Assembly (NCBI GenBank): GCA_036320915.1
Contig: JAXBDG010000009.1
Coordinates: 1,178,001-1,242,000 of the forward strand
Direction: 5' to 3'
DNA length: 64,000 bases
Origin: Linnemannia elongata
Taxonomy: Eukaryota; Mortierellomycota; Mortierellomycetes; Mortierellales; Mortierellaceae
In this document: one piece after another, positions 1 to 11,611 of the stretch
Layout of the letters: every line of letters begins with the position of its first letter
Position numbering within the stretch: the first letter of the stretch is position 1
Made by a program: the position numbers and the translations under genes
Notes under the pieces: model-generated
Database searches by the model: none
The model's input: only the letters and a program-made list of their open reading frames with translations
What the model was told of the DNA's origin: nothing

Positions 1-850
1 CGATGCTGCTGCTTCGTTTCTTCTGACGACCACTAGAGTTGGAAGACGGGCCTGGTGCGCCCATAGCCATAAAGGCATCTTGGTCCTGGTAACCATAGCC
101 ATAGCCATCGGCATAGTGGTCATCACACCTGCAGTCGTTCTCCTCACAAGACCCACTCTCGTCCGTCTGAGGTTCGCTATCGAACAGACCGCTTGTCTTG
201 GATCGTTGGCTGTAGTTGGATATTACTCCTCCTGTCTGACGGGGATCCATAAACTGTTCATCGGCGCTACTACCGGTGTTGCTACCTGCTGTTCCGACAA
301 AGACTTTGATGATCCGGCGGAAGAACGACGCAGAGGGGACAACGGGGACGGCGTGCATTGAGTCCGTGGTCATGGCGCGACTGCGATGGTGGTGGAGGTG
401 ATCCGGGTATTGTTGAGTTGAGGGGCTCTGGTAGTGGTGGCTGTGGCTGTGGCTGTGGCCATGGCCGTGATGAAGCGAGACACGACGCTGTTGAGATTGG
501 CTGCGTTCTGTAGACGTTGCTGACGAAGGAGACAATATTGACGAGGGAGAGGTAGATGTTGTTGAGGAGGATTGGATGGAGTAACGACGGCGATGGCTCT
601 TGGCATTGGAGGAAGAAGTGGATGAAGAAGAGGAAGAGGGGATGGATGTGAGCGTAGGATAGGAAGGGGTCGTGGGTGCAGCTGCAGAGGAGGTGGAGGA
701 CGAATGTCGATGGCATCGGTAGCAGTCTGTCACGGCGGCTGCTGTTGTTTTTGAACGAGTCCTACTGCCAGTGGTGAAATTGTTGTTATAGTGGATGACC
801 TCTTGCTCTGTATCGACCGCAAGTGGCATCGGGACATCCGTATTCGCCAT
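1..850 (-). CDS. Low-complexity His/Ser-rich protein, N-terminal part (cut by window edge)
   Basis: An ATG at 850 opens a frame with no stop for 283 codons, down to base 1, so the gene continues outside the window. The product is not recognised. It begins MANTDVPMPLAVDTEQEV and has a DCYRCHRH stretch (about 42-49) with a CxxC pair. A long Ser/Thr-rich region follows, with SSSSSS near 72-77. Next come a His-rich run HHGHGHSHSHSHH (about 127-139), a second HLHHHR (about 151-156) and a short amphipathic SFFRRIIKVFVG (about 174-185). A tyrosine/glycine run YGYGYQDQD lies near 250-258. The composition suggests an intrinsically disordered regulatory or cytoplasmic protein. Codon use is GC-rich at third positions, like the neighbouring real genes, and 850 uninterrupted bases in one frame argue for coding. 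There is no signal peptide or membrane segment. Function unknown. Confidence 0.7.
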   Translation of the reverse strand, partial: MANTDVPMPLAVDTEQEVIHYNNNFTTGSRTRSKTTAAAVTDCYRCHRHSSSTSSAAAPTTPSYPTLTSIPSSSSSSTSSSNAKSHRRRYSIQSSSTTSTSPSSILSPSSATSTERSQSQQRRVSLHHGHGHSHSHSHHYQSPSTQQYPDHLHHHRSRAMTTDSMHAVPVVPSASFFRRIIKVFVGTAGSNTGSSADEQFMDPRQTGGVISNYSQRSKTSGLFDSEPQTDESGSCEENDCRCDDHYADGYGYGYQDQDAFMAMGAPGPSSNSSGRQKKRSSSI

Positions 851-3100
851 CGTTTGTATTATGCGCCTTCCTCTTGGTTGTTTGTTTCTGTTCGTTATCA
901 AAAGCGTTTCTTTGTGGGTCGGGTAAGGTGTCGTAATTGAGCGCGGTGCGTGTTTGGGTTGGGTTGTGAGGGAGAGAGGGTAGGCGATTGTCTTGTTTAA
1001 CAGCTGACAGACGGAGACAGTGAACTGGGTGGGGTCAGTCAGGTCGGCGAATTGTCCCAAGGAAGTAGACTGAAAAAAAGGGAGGAGGGGATTAATATCT
1101 ACACGACAGCAATAGATAATACGTTGGTCATGCAGATTGTTGATTTTGGTTGTTTGTCAGTCTTTGAAGGGAACCATGGGGAAGAAGAGGCAAGAGTAAA
1201 ATAAAATAGGGAGAAAAAAGAACAAAAGAACAAAAAAAGAAATATAATAAACAAACATGCAAGCGAAGAGAAAAGAAGACGCAATTACAACAAAAGTTCA
1301 GTCGACCCAAGAACAAGGCACAAGAGTGAAGACGATATGGTACCAGAAGGAAACGAATGATGTCAGTTTACACTGGACACTTTGTGTCTGTGTGCGTGTG
1401 TGTGTTGTGTGTGTTGTGTCCAAAACAAATAGAAGGTGAACCTGAGTGGAGACGGGATCGCTGCAATCGGCCAGCACCGTCTAACGGTGCAGATGAACAT
1501 GCACAATGGCAAAGGGGAATGAGGGATGTATGACATACATAGTTCTTTTTGTGCTCTCATACATTTGCCATAGAACACAGACAGAATGAATGTCCAATTG
1601 ACCCCACACTTCGTGAACGTTGCACAGAAACAACAAAGGCAAAATTATGAAGGAAAAAATATCCACAATAGAAGGACAAAACACAACCAGCCAAGGGTCA
1701 TCAGGGCCAAAAATGAGACAGACTGACAAGAGCGTGTCTAATTACCTGGACGATGGGGCAGTAAGGAAATGGATAGGGGAGTGACAACGGGGAACAAAAG
1801 GGTTTGTTGACAAAGCAGAAAGGTACAAGCGTGAATTGGAGTAGAAGGAGGAAGAGGAGAGGGTGGACGAGAAGTTGGAGTAGTAACAAGAGAGGGGGAA
1901 TGAGACGGCAATAAAGAGTAATCGGAGAAATGAAGAGTGTCTATGAAGGGAGTATGTTGAAGGAAGTGAGAAGAGAGTGAGGGAAGAGGAACAAAGGAAA
2001 AGGAACGAAAGACGTTGTGGGTAAGATAATAAGAAGAGATGTGGTGATGCGTGCCGGCGTGATGGTCAGAGAAGGCAGTCCTGCAGATGAAAGAGAAAGA
2101 CCAAGAGACAAAGAGAGGTCGAGTGCATGTCATAAGCAGAAGCAGACGCAGACGATCAACCAGCCAGTCAGTCAGTTAGTCAGTCAGTCAAAGACAAAGA
2201 AAGATGTTTTGTATTACATGTGTGTGTGTGTAAACAGGACGAAACACCAATAGAGTAGCCGGTCGTCGTTCACCAAAAAGGCTGACCACACATAATACGC
2301 GCAAAGGGCTACAACAACCTCCAGCTAATGAGAGGCGGGGCTGGTGCCAGGACAGGCAAAAAGTACAAGAAAGGCGTAAGTAAAGCACCCTTATGTCTTG
2401 TCCAGAAAAGTTATTGAAGGATGTGATGCTAGAGTGAACCGATCTCTTTTTTTTGTCCCATATAGTGTTGCACGTCTGTTTGGATTGGACATAAAGACCT
2501 CCAACCGTCTTCCGCTTCTCGTTAAGAACGCTGAGGTCTACCTCTTCCTTCTCTGTGTCTTGTTGTTGTGGTATTTCGTGGTTACCACCGTTTGTTTGGG
2601 GTACAGATCAAAATGTCAGAGGAATTAACATATGACAAGAGAACGTGAACCGGCCTGGATATGTTGATCATTCAGCCATGATCATCGTACAAGCAGGAGT
2701 GGGATGGCTGCGATCGTCACTTGGCTTTGAAGTAAAGTAAACAACAAAAAGCGCGGGAAGGCGATTTAAATGACTGTCAGACACACTGAGTGTGAGAGAG
2801 CAACATCATGAGGGAGGAGAGGGACAATGCGCAGGATGGAATCGAGACACACTCCGATTCATTCGGAACGACCCCCTTTTCAAAAAATTATATATTTTTT
2901 CAGTCATGGTCATGCTGCCTTTTTTATTTTGCGCCGTTGGGACGCTATTCTGTTGGGATAATGCTGCCAGTTCGGTCTGAATTTCTCTAATGACAACAAT
3001 GACTTCATCAACTTGCCTACAGCTGGTATAAAGCGATTGTTTTTATCGTGCGTGTATGTGTTCTCTAATGATATATCATGACTTGTACAAACCAGTAGTT
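851..3100. other. Intergenic region, no gene recognised
   Basis: This lies upstream of the edge gene and downstream of MRS2. It holds a GT-rich microsatellite (about 1385-1421) and purine-rich stretches (1080-1330, 1840-2000). Only short, non-conserved open frames are present, several without an ATG start. Nothing else is supported. Confidence 0.6.
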
Positions 3101-5103
3101 CTATGTGGTTCCCTTGGCAAGCATCTTGAGTTTCCTGGAACAAAAAGCAAAGACCATCATGCTAATACCCAGAGCAGTCGATCCGACAATGGCGAATGCG
3201 TGTGGGTTGGTCTCGAGATAGTTGTGCAAGTTCATTCCGTAGAGACTGGCAATGATGGCTCCACTCGACATACCCAAGGTACCCATTGCGATCCTGAGTT
3301 CAAAGAGCAGGAGTTGGTTTCTGTTGGCGCCCAAGATGACGTTGACAATCTCCTCGGTCGATTGCATCTGCTGCTTGACAATTGCGACTGTGTTGGCAAT
3401 CTCCTCGACTTGCTTCAGGTATGATTCAAGCAAGATTTCGATCTCTTCATGATTGTCCTCTGTCCTTGGGTGTCCTTGTTTCTTTTCCGTTAGGTACATG
3501 TTGGCCAGATCATCGTCTAATCGATCAATTTGAAGAACCTGTTTAGTGACTGATTACTGGGTAATATCAACAGCCAAAGAGAACCCGTCAATTCGATTTG
3601 ATTCAATCAATCGTACCTTGATCTAACACCTCCACAAAAACATCACGGATCAGCAAGGTCTTGGACTCAAACTGCGACAGCTTCTTGGAGTATTGCAACA
3701 GCTCTTTCAACTTGTTCTGATCAATGCTCTCCTCCAGATGTGCCAACAGCTTCGTCACAAAGTGCACCAACACATCCATCTCCGACTGCAACGACTGTAT
3801 CACCGAAATAAAGACAGCCTCCAATGCTCTATATACACATGAATGACATCAAGAAAAAATACCTCGTTAGACTCTTGTACTACATCAGCTAGTAGCACCT
3901 TAGACATCAGATGAAGTCCTGCTGGCATAGATACCTGAATTCAAAGGGGAGACCTCCGGCAGCACTGGTGCTCATCCTCAGCTTCTCCTCAAGATCATAG
4001 ATGAAAATCGATTGGTTGTAACTATCGGTCGATCCAAAAGAGTCAAAGAGGACGACGAGATCTGCCTTGATCAGAGCACGGATATGGCCCACGTTCACAA
4101 GAATCGCCTCAGGGCGAACCAGCAAGACGGGCATCTGGTTGTTAAAACTGCTGTCGATCTTGCGCAAGTCTCTGGCGTGCAGTCCATGCTGTACCGAAAG
4201 AAATAGAGGAAAATTTCAGGTTAAAGATTCATCCGAATATGCAAGCTAAATGAGCTCATCGACATCAAAAAGATTCGGTATTACAGAAGAGGACTAACGA
4301 ACCTGTTGGCATAAATCGCTCTTCAAAAACTCTCCAGCAGTGGTCTTGACATTTCCCTTGTGGTCAAACTCGGTGCATCGCAGCTTGATTTCGTTCTTAA
4401 TGGTGTGATGGGGGACAACGGTCAAGTTCCGTTGGAGCCGAGTGGCAGGGTCGGAGATCGAGTTGGGTATAGCCTGGAAAGTTGGTTTTGAGGGCATAGT
4501 GGCCAGAGATCGGACCTCCTGTGACGTTTTCGATGATGGATAATGGTAAGGCCGACGCCATGTCTGGAGAGAGTCGAGTCCTGTGGCAGAAGCGTTCTTG
4601 TTGTTGAAGGCTGAGGCAGTGGTCGAGAACGGTCGTTGGTGCTGAGAGTTAGTTGCTGAGAATGGAACAGTCCGGGAAGAAGAATTGAAGAAGCGCCTAC
4701 AAGAATTTCCAAATCGGTGAACTGAAAAGGAAGACCCCGGGTGAGAGACCTCTGCCAACGTCGTCTTTATCGTTTGCCTTTTGGTCCCTGCGCAAGCCGC
4801 TGTTGATATGCTCTTTGTGAACCATGTCGATCCTGGCCCTGTCAATGATCGGATATCACGACTATCCTGACCTGCAGCAGTCGTCGTTCCTTTCCCGACA
4901 AGACAGCCTTTGTCACCGTTGGTCAACGAGTAACGCGACGAAGTCTGAACCAAACGGTTCTGTTGGTGTCTTGAAGGAGCAGTGGCAAAGGACCAAGGGC
5001 CGGTTCCACTTGGTGCTGACACAAGTTTGGTTGTTGCTGCTGCTGTTGTTGTTACTGGTTGGGCAAGGAGCCGTTGCGGGTGGCAACGAAAGACGCATTG
5101 CAT
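3101..5103 (-). CDS. MRS2: Mitochondrial inner-membrane magnesium channel, MRS2/LPE10 (CorA superfamily)
   Basis: Exons on the minus strand are 5103-4303, 4188-3935, 3828-3617 and 3516-3101; all junctions are GT-AG and in phase, giving 560 aa. The family forms pentameric Mg2+ channels in the mitochondrial inner membrane. The signature GMN tripeptide sits in SLYGMN (about 516-518), at the end of the first transmembrane helix (about 495-515). A second helix follows at about 529-548 and the tail is basic. Upstream is the conserved HGLHARDLRKIDSS...HIRALIKADLVVLFD core and LPFEFRALE. The start at 5103 (MQCVFRCHPQRLLAQP) fits a basic mitochondrial presequence; the frame is open to 5163 but only with a TTG. 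The N-terminal region before the core (about 250 residues, Ser/Thr-rich) is long. The gene is divergent from BMS1. Confidence 0.93.
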
Positions 5104-5570
5104 CTCTGTTTTTGTGAGCAGAAAGGGCGCGTCCTGAGTTAATGTTTTGAATGGTCTGAACAAGGAGGAGGCTGTGTTTTATTATTCAGCGCTGAATGCA
5201 GAAGTGGTGAATAGCGAAGTAAGGAGGAGTGAAGGATGTGAATGAGCGTTGAAGAGTGAGGTAAGGAAGAGAACAGAAGGAAGAAGAAGAGGAAGAAGAA
5301 GAAGAGGGCGAAAGTGGCGGTTGTGGCGGTGGTGAGCACAAAGAAACGAACGATAGATAAGGAAAATCGCGCACTGCTGAGAAGAAAAGATCCTCATTTG
5401 AAGAGGAAGCCGTCACATTATCCATAGTAAATAGATAAGCCACAACAGACAACTGTTCTTTTTTTTTTTTTTTTGTGCTTACTACTTCAGCTGTAATAAG
5501 GTGAATGCTCTCCCCTGTTCTCTGCTCAGCATTGCCATCCTCCCCTTCGCCTTAATTCACACACTCACAC
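5104..5570. promoter_or_regulatory. Shared divergent promoter region, MRS2 / BMS1
   Basis: A 467-bp gap separates the two start codons. On the MRS2 sense strand it is strongly pyrimidine-rich (about 5180-5350), as are the flanks of other genes here. A run of 15 or more T lies near 5459-5475. No clear TATA box is seen. A bidirectional promoter is inferred from the spacing alone. Confidence 0.45.
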
Positions 5571-8500
5571 ATGTCTGACGCACCCCAGAAGGCGCATCGC
5601 GCCAAAACCGCGGGAGCAAAGGCAAACAAACACAAGAAGAATGCCGAAAAGAACAACCCCAAGGTATGCCTCTTTGTCTTGTGTCAGTTCATTGTTTAAC
5701 GTTTACTTTCACTTGCATGTCGGGTAAAGGCTAAGAAGGCTTACAAGCAATACCTGGAAGACTAACGATAACAATGCATGCAACGATAGGCTTTTGGTTT
5801 CCTTTCAGGACGCAAGGCGGAGAAGGCGGCTCGCCGTAACTTGGACAGGGATCAAACCAGACTTCATGTGCCTCTTGTCGACCGCACACCCATGGAGGCC
5901 CCTCCTGTTGTCGTTGCTGTTGTCGGACCACCCGGGGTAAGCATGAACCCACCACGTACAACTACCAAAGGAAGGCAAGGATTATCCGTTACAACGAGAC
6001 CCTAACAATGATCTTTGTTCTGCGACAATAGACTGGAAAGACAACGTTGATCAAGTCGCTTGTCAAACGATTCACAAAGCACTCGCTCTCAGAGATCAAG
6101 GGCCCTATCACCGTCATCAGTGGCAAGAAGCGTCGCCTCACCTTCATCGAATGCAACAACGACCTCAACAGCATGATCGACGTCGCCAAGGTCGCCGACT
6201 TGATCCTCCTCATGATCGACGCTTCATTCGGTCTCGAAATGGAGACGTTCGAGTTCCTCAACATTCTGCAGACACACGGATTCCCCAAGATCATGGGAGT
6301 CTTGACACATTTGGATCGGTTCAAGAACAACAAGACGCTCAAGACCACTAAGAAGAAGCTGAAGCACCGTTTCTGGACCGAGATTTACCAAGGCGCCAAA
6401 TTGTTCTACCTCTCTGGAGTTATCAACGGCCGTTACCCCAATCAGGAGATCATGAACCTTTCTCGCTTCATCTCCGTCATGAAGTTCCGACCTCTTATCT
6501 GGAGAAACACTCACCCTTACATGATCGCCGATCGTGTCGAAGATTTGACTGACCCCGAATTGGTGCGCCAGAACCCAACCTGCGACCGCACTGTTACCCT
6601 CTACGGATATCTTCGCGGAACCAACATGAAGTCCGGCATGAGAGTTCATATTCCCGGTGTGGGCGATCATTACATGGACGATGTCAGCATCTTGCCCGAC
6701 CCCTGCCCATTGCCCGACAAAGTCAGGAAGCGTTTGGATGAGAAGCAAAAGCTGATTTACGCACCCATGTCCGATGTCGGAGGTATCATGTACGACAAGG
6801 ATGCCGTCTACATTAACGTGCCGGGATCCTTCACCAAGAAGAGCCAGATCATCAAGGGAGGCCTCAAGGGTGCCGACGGCGGATCGGGCGACGAGGAAGC
6901 AGAGGAGGAGGAGGAGAGCGAAGAGGAAGATTACGAGAAGGGTCAGGGTGAGAGGATGGTCATGAACTTGCAGGATGCTCCCGATACCTTGGCCAGCCAG
7001 CTCGAGGACAGTGAGCTCCGTATCTTTGCCGACTCTACTCCTATGCGCGCCGGCGACGTTGAGGAGGATGAGGAAGACGAGGAGGATGAGGATATGGAGG
7101 AAGACAGCGAAGAAGAGTCCTCTGGCAAGAAGGGTAAGCTCTCTCGCATACGATTTCACAGTTAATTGCTTTGTACATGTTATGGCCTTGCTAACTAACG
7201 GTCCTTTTCCGCCTGCTTTCATTGAACTAGGTCCTCGCGAGCAAAAGGAGATGGACAGCAACGGACGCGTTCGCCGTCGCGCAATTTTCGGCGATGAGGA
7301 TGACGATGTCGAGATGGAGAGCGGCGATGAAGATGACGAGGATGAGGAGGAGGAGGAAGATGAGGAGGAGGATGAGGAGGAAGATGATTTGGGGTACGGA
7401 TCAGCTCACTCCCGCAGGAAATACAAGTCCAAATACGAGGCCAAGCATAAGGCAGGAAAGAACGACGATTCCGAGTCTGGTGAGGAAGAGGTTGCTTTTG
7501 CCGAGTCTGACAGTGATCTTGGCGGCGATGACGATGACGAGGACGAGGATGAGAGCGCTCTTCGCTGGAAGGATGACTTGATGTCCAAGGCAGAGTCTGT
7601 TTACCACTCCAAGCGCCGACCCAACTTGATGCGCCTGATTTATGGCGACCGCAAGTACACTCCTGAGCAGATTGCCCAAGGTGACATTGAGGAAGGACCC
7701 TTGAAGCTTTCGGGTGACAAGGGCTCTGATTCGGATGAGGGCTTTGGCACAGGACCTGGCACCGGTGCCGAGGACGACAGCGAGGACGACGGTGACTTTT
7801 TGACCTTGAAGAAGGAGGACTCGGACGCCACCATTGCACAGATGATCGACTCATGCAAGTCTACGCTGGAGTTTACGGATCTGGAGGAGTGGGACGCAAC
7901 CGAGGCCAAGGACTCGATTCGCGACCGTTTCATCACCGGATCTTTGGATGTTCCTGGAGCTGCCGCTGGCGGCGATGAGGATGAGGCATTTGGTGACTTT
8001 GAGGATCTAGAGACTGGCGAGAAGGTCGAGGGAGCCGGTAGCCAGGACGAGGACGACGATGAGGATGATGAGGACGATGAGAGATCCAGCCGGAAGAAGC
8101 CCGTTGGTGAGAAGTCGTACGATGACATGTCCCGCGACGAAATTGCGGCCAAGAAAGAGCAGCTGAAGAAGAAGTTCGAGGCCGAGTACGGTGATGATGA
8201 CGAAGAGAAGAAGGACTTTTACGACGAGATCAAGGGCGACATGGCCAAGCAGCAGCAAATCAACGAGGCCGAGTTCGAGGACGACGACCCCATGACCCGC
8301 GCCATGGTCGAGGGTTTCCGACCTGGTACCTATGTCCGTATCCTTCTCAAGGACATGCCCTGCGAGTTTATCCAATACTTCCAACCCGAATACCCCATCA
8401 TCATGGGAGGTTTGCTCCCTGCGGAAGAGAACTTTGGATTTATCCAGGTTCGTGTCAAGAAGCATCGTTGGCACAAGAAGATCCTCAAAACCAACGACCC

Positions 8501-9527
8501 CTTGATCTTCTCGTTAGGTTGGCGTCGTATCCAGACCATGCCGATCTACTCGCTCAACGACGGAACGCGCAACCGGATGCTCAAGTACACACCGGAGCAC
8601 ATGCATTGTCTGGCAACTATCTATGGACCCATCCACCCTCCTAACACTGGATTTTGTTGTGTCCAGAGCGTATCGGACGGCACATCTGCCTTCCGTATCT
8701 CTGCCACGGGAGTCGTCCTGGATATCGATCACACGGTCGAGATTGTCAAGAAGCTCAAGTTGACGGGACACCCTTACAAGATCCACAAGAACACTGCCTT
8801 TGTCAAGGACATGTTCACCTCTGCACTCGAGGTAGCCAAGTTCGAGGGCGCCAACATCCGTACCGTCTCTGGTATCCGTGGTCAGGTCAAAAAGGCTGTC
8901 CAGAAGCCCGAGGGACACTTCCGTGCGACGTTCGAGGACAAGGTGTTGATGTCTGATATTATTTTCTTGAGAGCATGGTACCCGATCAAGCCCAAGAAGT
9001 ACTGTAACCCCGTTACGTCGTTGTTGTTGGCCAAGAAGAAGGAGTGGCAAGGAATGCGACTGACGGGTCAGGTCCGCCATGCGCTCTCGATGCAGACCCC
9101 CCAGAACGGCGATTCGACCTACAGACCTGTGGAGAGGATGACGAGGCGGTTCAACACCTTGAAGGTGCCCAAGGCCATTCGGGCATCGCTCCCCTTCGCA
9201 TCCAAGCCCAAGCTGTTGGCGGCCCAGAAGAAGCCTGGTCTGTTGCAGCGCCGTGCTGTGATGTTGGAGCCTGAGGAGAAGAAGATCTATACGCTGATGC
9301 AGCAGATCAACACACTCAAGCGGGACAAGGACACTAAGCGTGCAGAGAAGGCCAAGGAGAAGAAGATCGTGTACGACAAGAAGAAGGCCAAGGAGACGGC
9401 CAACTACGAGAACCGTGTCAAACGCGAGCGCAAGGAGGTCTTCCGTACCCAGGGCAAGGAGCAGAAGCGTGCCGCACTCAAGGAGGCTGGTGGACGGAGG
9501 AAGAAGCACAAGGGCGGCGACGATTAA
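5571..9527 (+). CDS. BMS1: Ribosome biogenesis GTPase Bms1 (40S subunit processome)
   Basis: Exons are 5571-5663, 5790-5936, 6032-7133 and 7231-9527; all introns are GT-AG and in phase, giving 1212 aa (yeast Bms1 is about 1180). Bms1 is a nucleolar GTPase of the SSU processome that works with Rcl1 in early 18S rRNA maturation. The N-terminus carries NPKAF...ARRNLD and [10 protein letters not shown], then a P-loop GPPGTGKTT (about 77-85, split by an intron). The G domain is highly conserved ([54 protein letters not shown]). An AARP2CN-like region follows ([13 protein letters not shown]). Very acidic linkers encoded at about 6880-8100 separate it from the C-terminal RIBIOP_C domain ([31 protein letters not shown]). 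The C-terminus is Lys/Arg-rich. The four long antisense frames here are shadows. Confidence 0.97.
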
Positions 9528-9781
9528 ACCTTTGTTGCTGTTTCCCTTCCTTTCTGTTTTTTTCTTAGAGCATTTATTATTTTATCATTCATTTCTCACA
9601 GGCATTCTTTCAATATTAAAACACATCGTTATATCAAACGTGTCATTGGCCATTCTCTTGTGCATGCTGCAAAGGTTGGAGTTTATGGTGGAGATATGCG
9701 ATAAAAATAAATATGCGGGGTGGATATGTGTAATAAATGGCTAGCTAAATAAAGAGTGGTTAAGGTAGGTAACACAAAGGA

Positions 9782-11611
9782 TTACATGTAACCTCCAGGG
9801 TTCCCCCGCGCGGCTGCTGAAGTTTGATCTGGTCCACCGTTGCGTCCCTGCTGTTGCGAGGTGGCATCCTGATCGCCATAGTATTGTCCATAGGACTCGT
9901 TGGCGTGCATTGTGGCCAGGGCGGCATCCGACTGGGCAAAGTATTGGGCCAATTCATCGTCCTGGTTGTACTCGTACACGTCCGGGTCTGCGTCGTGATC
10001 ATCCGACCCATCAATGTCCTCCAACCGTCCATGGGAACGTCCAGTACCGACACCCGACGCTGCGGCTGCTGCGGCAGCAGCAGCAGCAGCAGCTCTTGCT
10101 TGACGCTCTTGTGCTTGACTGAAGTGACGGATGAGGTCTGCACTTCCAGGAGATCCGGGGCGAGGCAGTTCGCCTGTGAATGATCGTGTTGGTGGTTGGT
10201 ACTGTTGTTCGTATTGTGTTGCAGTCGCGGCGGCAGCAGCTGCTGCAAGGGCGGCCTGTTCGGCAGCTTGGTGGCCTTGTAAGGGTTGAGAACGGCCATT
10301 GTCGTAGGTAGCCTTCTCTAGTTGATCCTGCAGTTGTTGTTGTTCCAATTTTTGTTTCTCCTTCTCTTGTGCCAGCTCGGCGGGGGTCTGATCGATACCG
10401 GCACGGGTTCCCCAGCCGACCTCGTGTAGGGTGAAGAGGGCGTAGACCTTCATGATGGCGAAGTAGTACCCGAAGATTAGGAAGGCAGGGACCCAGATGA
10501 CGTCCTGGGGGCGCTTGAACAGGTGTGGTAGGAGCTTGATGACACGGGTGAGCATCAACCAGACAATGTAAGAGATGACGATATCCCACAGCGGCAGATG
10601 GAACTTGCCCTCGATCGCCATGACCATGACGGATATGGGACCCGAGAGGAGAGTGATGGGGTTGAAGATCTTGTCGACCATCGTGAAGGCGACGTAGGGA
10701 TGGCGGCTCCAAATGACGCGCTCGGTGAACAGGGATCGGAAATCCGACCGCCACGTGTTACGAGTCCACCTCAGGACCTGCTTGACAAACCGCCAGTTAT
10801 TCTTGAACGTTGACAACAGCTCGGCCTCCTTACAGATCTGGACATAGGTGTTCCAGCCATGATAAACCATCCACCTCGTCAAGAACTTATCATCGCCCGA
10901 GTTGAGAGGATACTTACCCAACCAGAAATCATGCGTAAACTCATACTGGAACTGCGGGTCCTGAAGGATACAGGTTCTGTAGGCTGCTGTCCTCCCGGAC
11001 AAACAACAGATCCCACCATCGATATGCGTCGAAGCAGCAATCTCAATATTCCGAATCGTCAACCGAAACCCTGCCAAAACCTCCCATACCGTCTGGTACC
11101 TCCCCACAGACTTGACCGTCTGCGAAGTCCCCACTCCGCCCATATTCGGATCCTCAAAACAAGCCAAGATGTACTCCAAACAAGTCGGCGCCCAGATCGC
11201 ATCATCATCCGCAAAGACAATAATCTCACTCGTCGTATTCCGGATCCCCTCAACCATCTGCAACCGCTTATTCGCCTTGGGGACCGTCAACACCCGAATC
11301 CTGGTAGGATCCACAGAATTGGCAAGCTCCTGCAGGGCGTCCTTCATTTTGGTCTCGGTGATGATGATGATCTCCTTGGGGTTGTTGACGAGCCAGGAGT
11401 GGGCCGCTTCCTTAAACTCTTCTCCGGCGTCGATGGTGGGTACGATAATGGTGACGTCGTATTCTGGGCGGTAGGTTGGGTTGGTCTTGGGGAGCATGGG
11501 TCGGTAAAAGAAGTAGGCTAGGAGCTTGATCACGAACCAAAGGTAGCGATAGAAACCTACCACTCCTAGGGGGACAAAGACCGGGAAGAGGTCTTTTGTG
11601 AGATACAGCAT
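9782..11611 (-). CDS. Family 2 glycosyltransferase, Cps1/hyaluronan-synthase-like (fungal GT2)
   Basis: This is an intronless 609-aa integral membrane processive glycosyltransferase. It begins with a hydrophobic N-terminal segment (about 1-36). The GT-A catalytic domain holds VTIIVPT (53-59), FADDDAIW with the DDD at 135-137, SGDDKFLTRW (238-247) and the acceptor/processivity motif QVLRW (278-282) within QVLRWTRNTWRSD. Three C-terminal membrane segments follow (about 305-333, 341-362, 371-394). It resembles the fungal type-2 glycosyltransferases named Cps1 in Cryptococcus and GT2 in Zymoseptoria/Fusarium, which affect the hyphal outer wall. The product polymer cannot be read from sequence. 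The tail (about 400-609) is cytoplasmic-looking and rich in Gln and Ala, with two polyalanine tracts. The gene converges with BMS1 across 254 bp. Confidence 0.88.
   Translation of the reverse strand: MLYLTKDLFPVFVPLGVVGFYRYLWFVIKLLAYFFYRPMLPKTNPTYRPEYDVTIIVPTIDAGEEFKEAAHSWLVNNPKEIIIITETKMKDALQELANSVDPTRIRVLTVPKANKRLQMVEGIRNTTSEIIVFADDDAIWAPTCLEYILACFEDPNMGGVGTSQTVKSVGRYQTVWEVLAGFRLTIRNIEIAASTHIDGGICCLSGRTAAYRTCILQDPQFQYEFTHDFWLGKYPLNSGDDKFLTRWMVYHGWNTYVQICKEAELLSTFKNNWRFVKQVLRWTRNTWRSDFRSLFTERVIWSRHPYVAFTMVDKIFNPITLLSGPISVMVMAIEGKFHLPLWDIVISYIVWLMLTRVIKLLPHLFKRPQDVIWVPAFLIFGYYFAIMKVYALFTLHEVGWGTRAGIDQTPAELAQEKEKQKLEQQQLQDQLEKATYDNGRSQPLQGHQAAEQAALAAAAAAATATQYEQQYQPPTRSFTGELPRPGSPGSADLIRHFSQAQERQARAAAAAAAAAAAASGVGTGRSHGRLEDIDGSDDHDADPDVYEYNQDDELAQYFAQSDAALATMHANESYGQYYGDQDATSQQQGRNGGPDQTSAAARGNPGGYM

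Noticed and set aside
6224..7261. 345-codon antisense frame in BMS1 (and others at 8514-9509, 8007-8474)
   Set aside because: These are shadows of the GC3-rich BMS1 coding frame; the Leu/Val-rich products mirror Glu/Asp/Lys codons.
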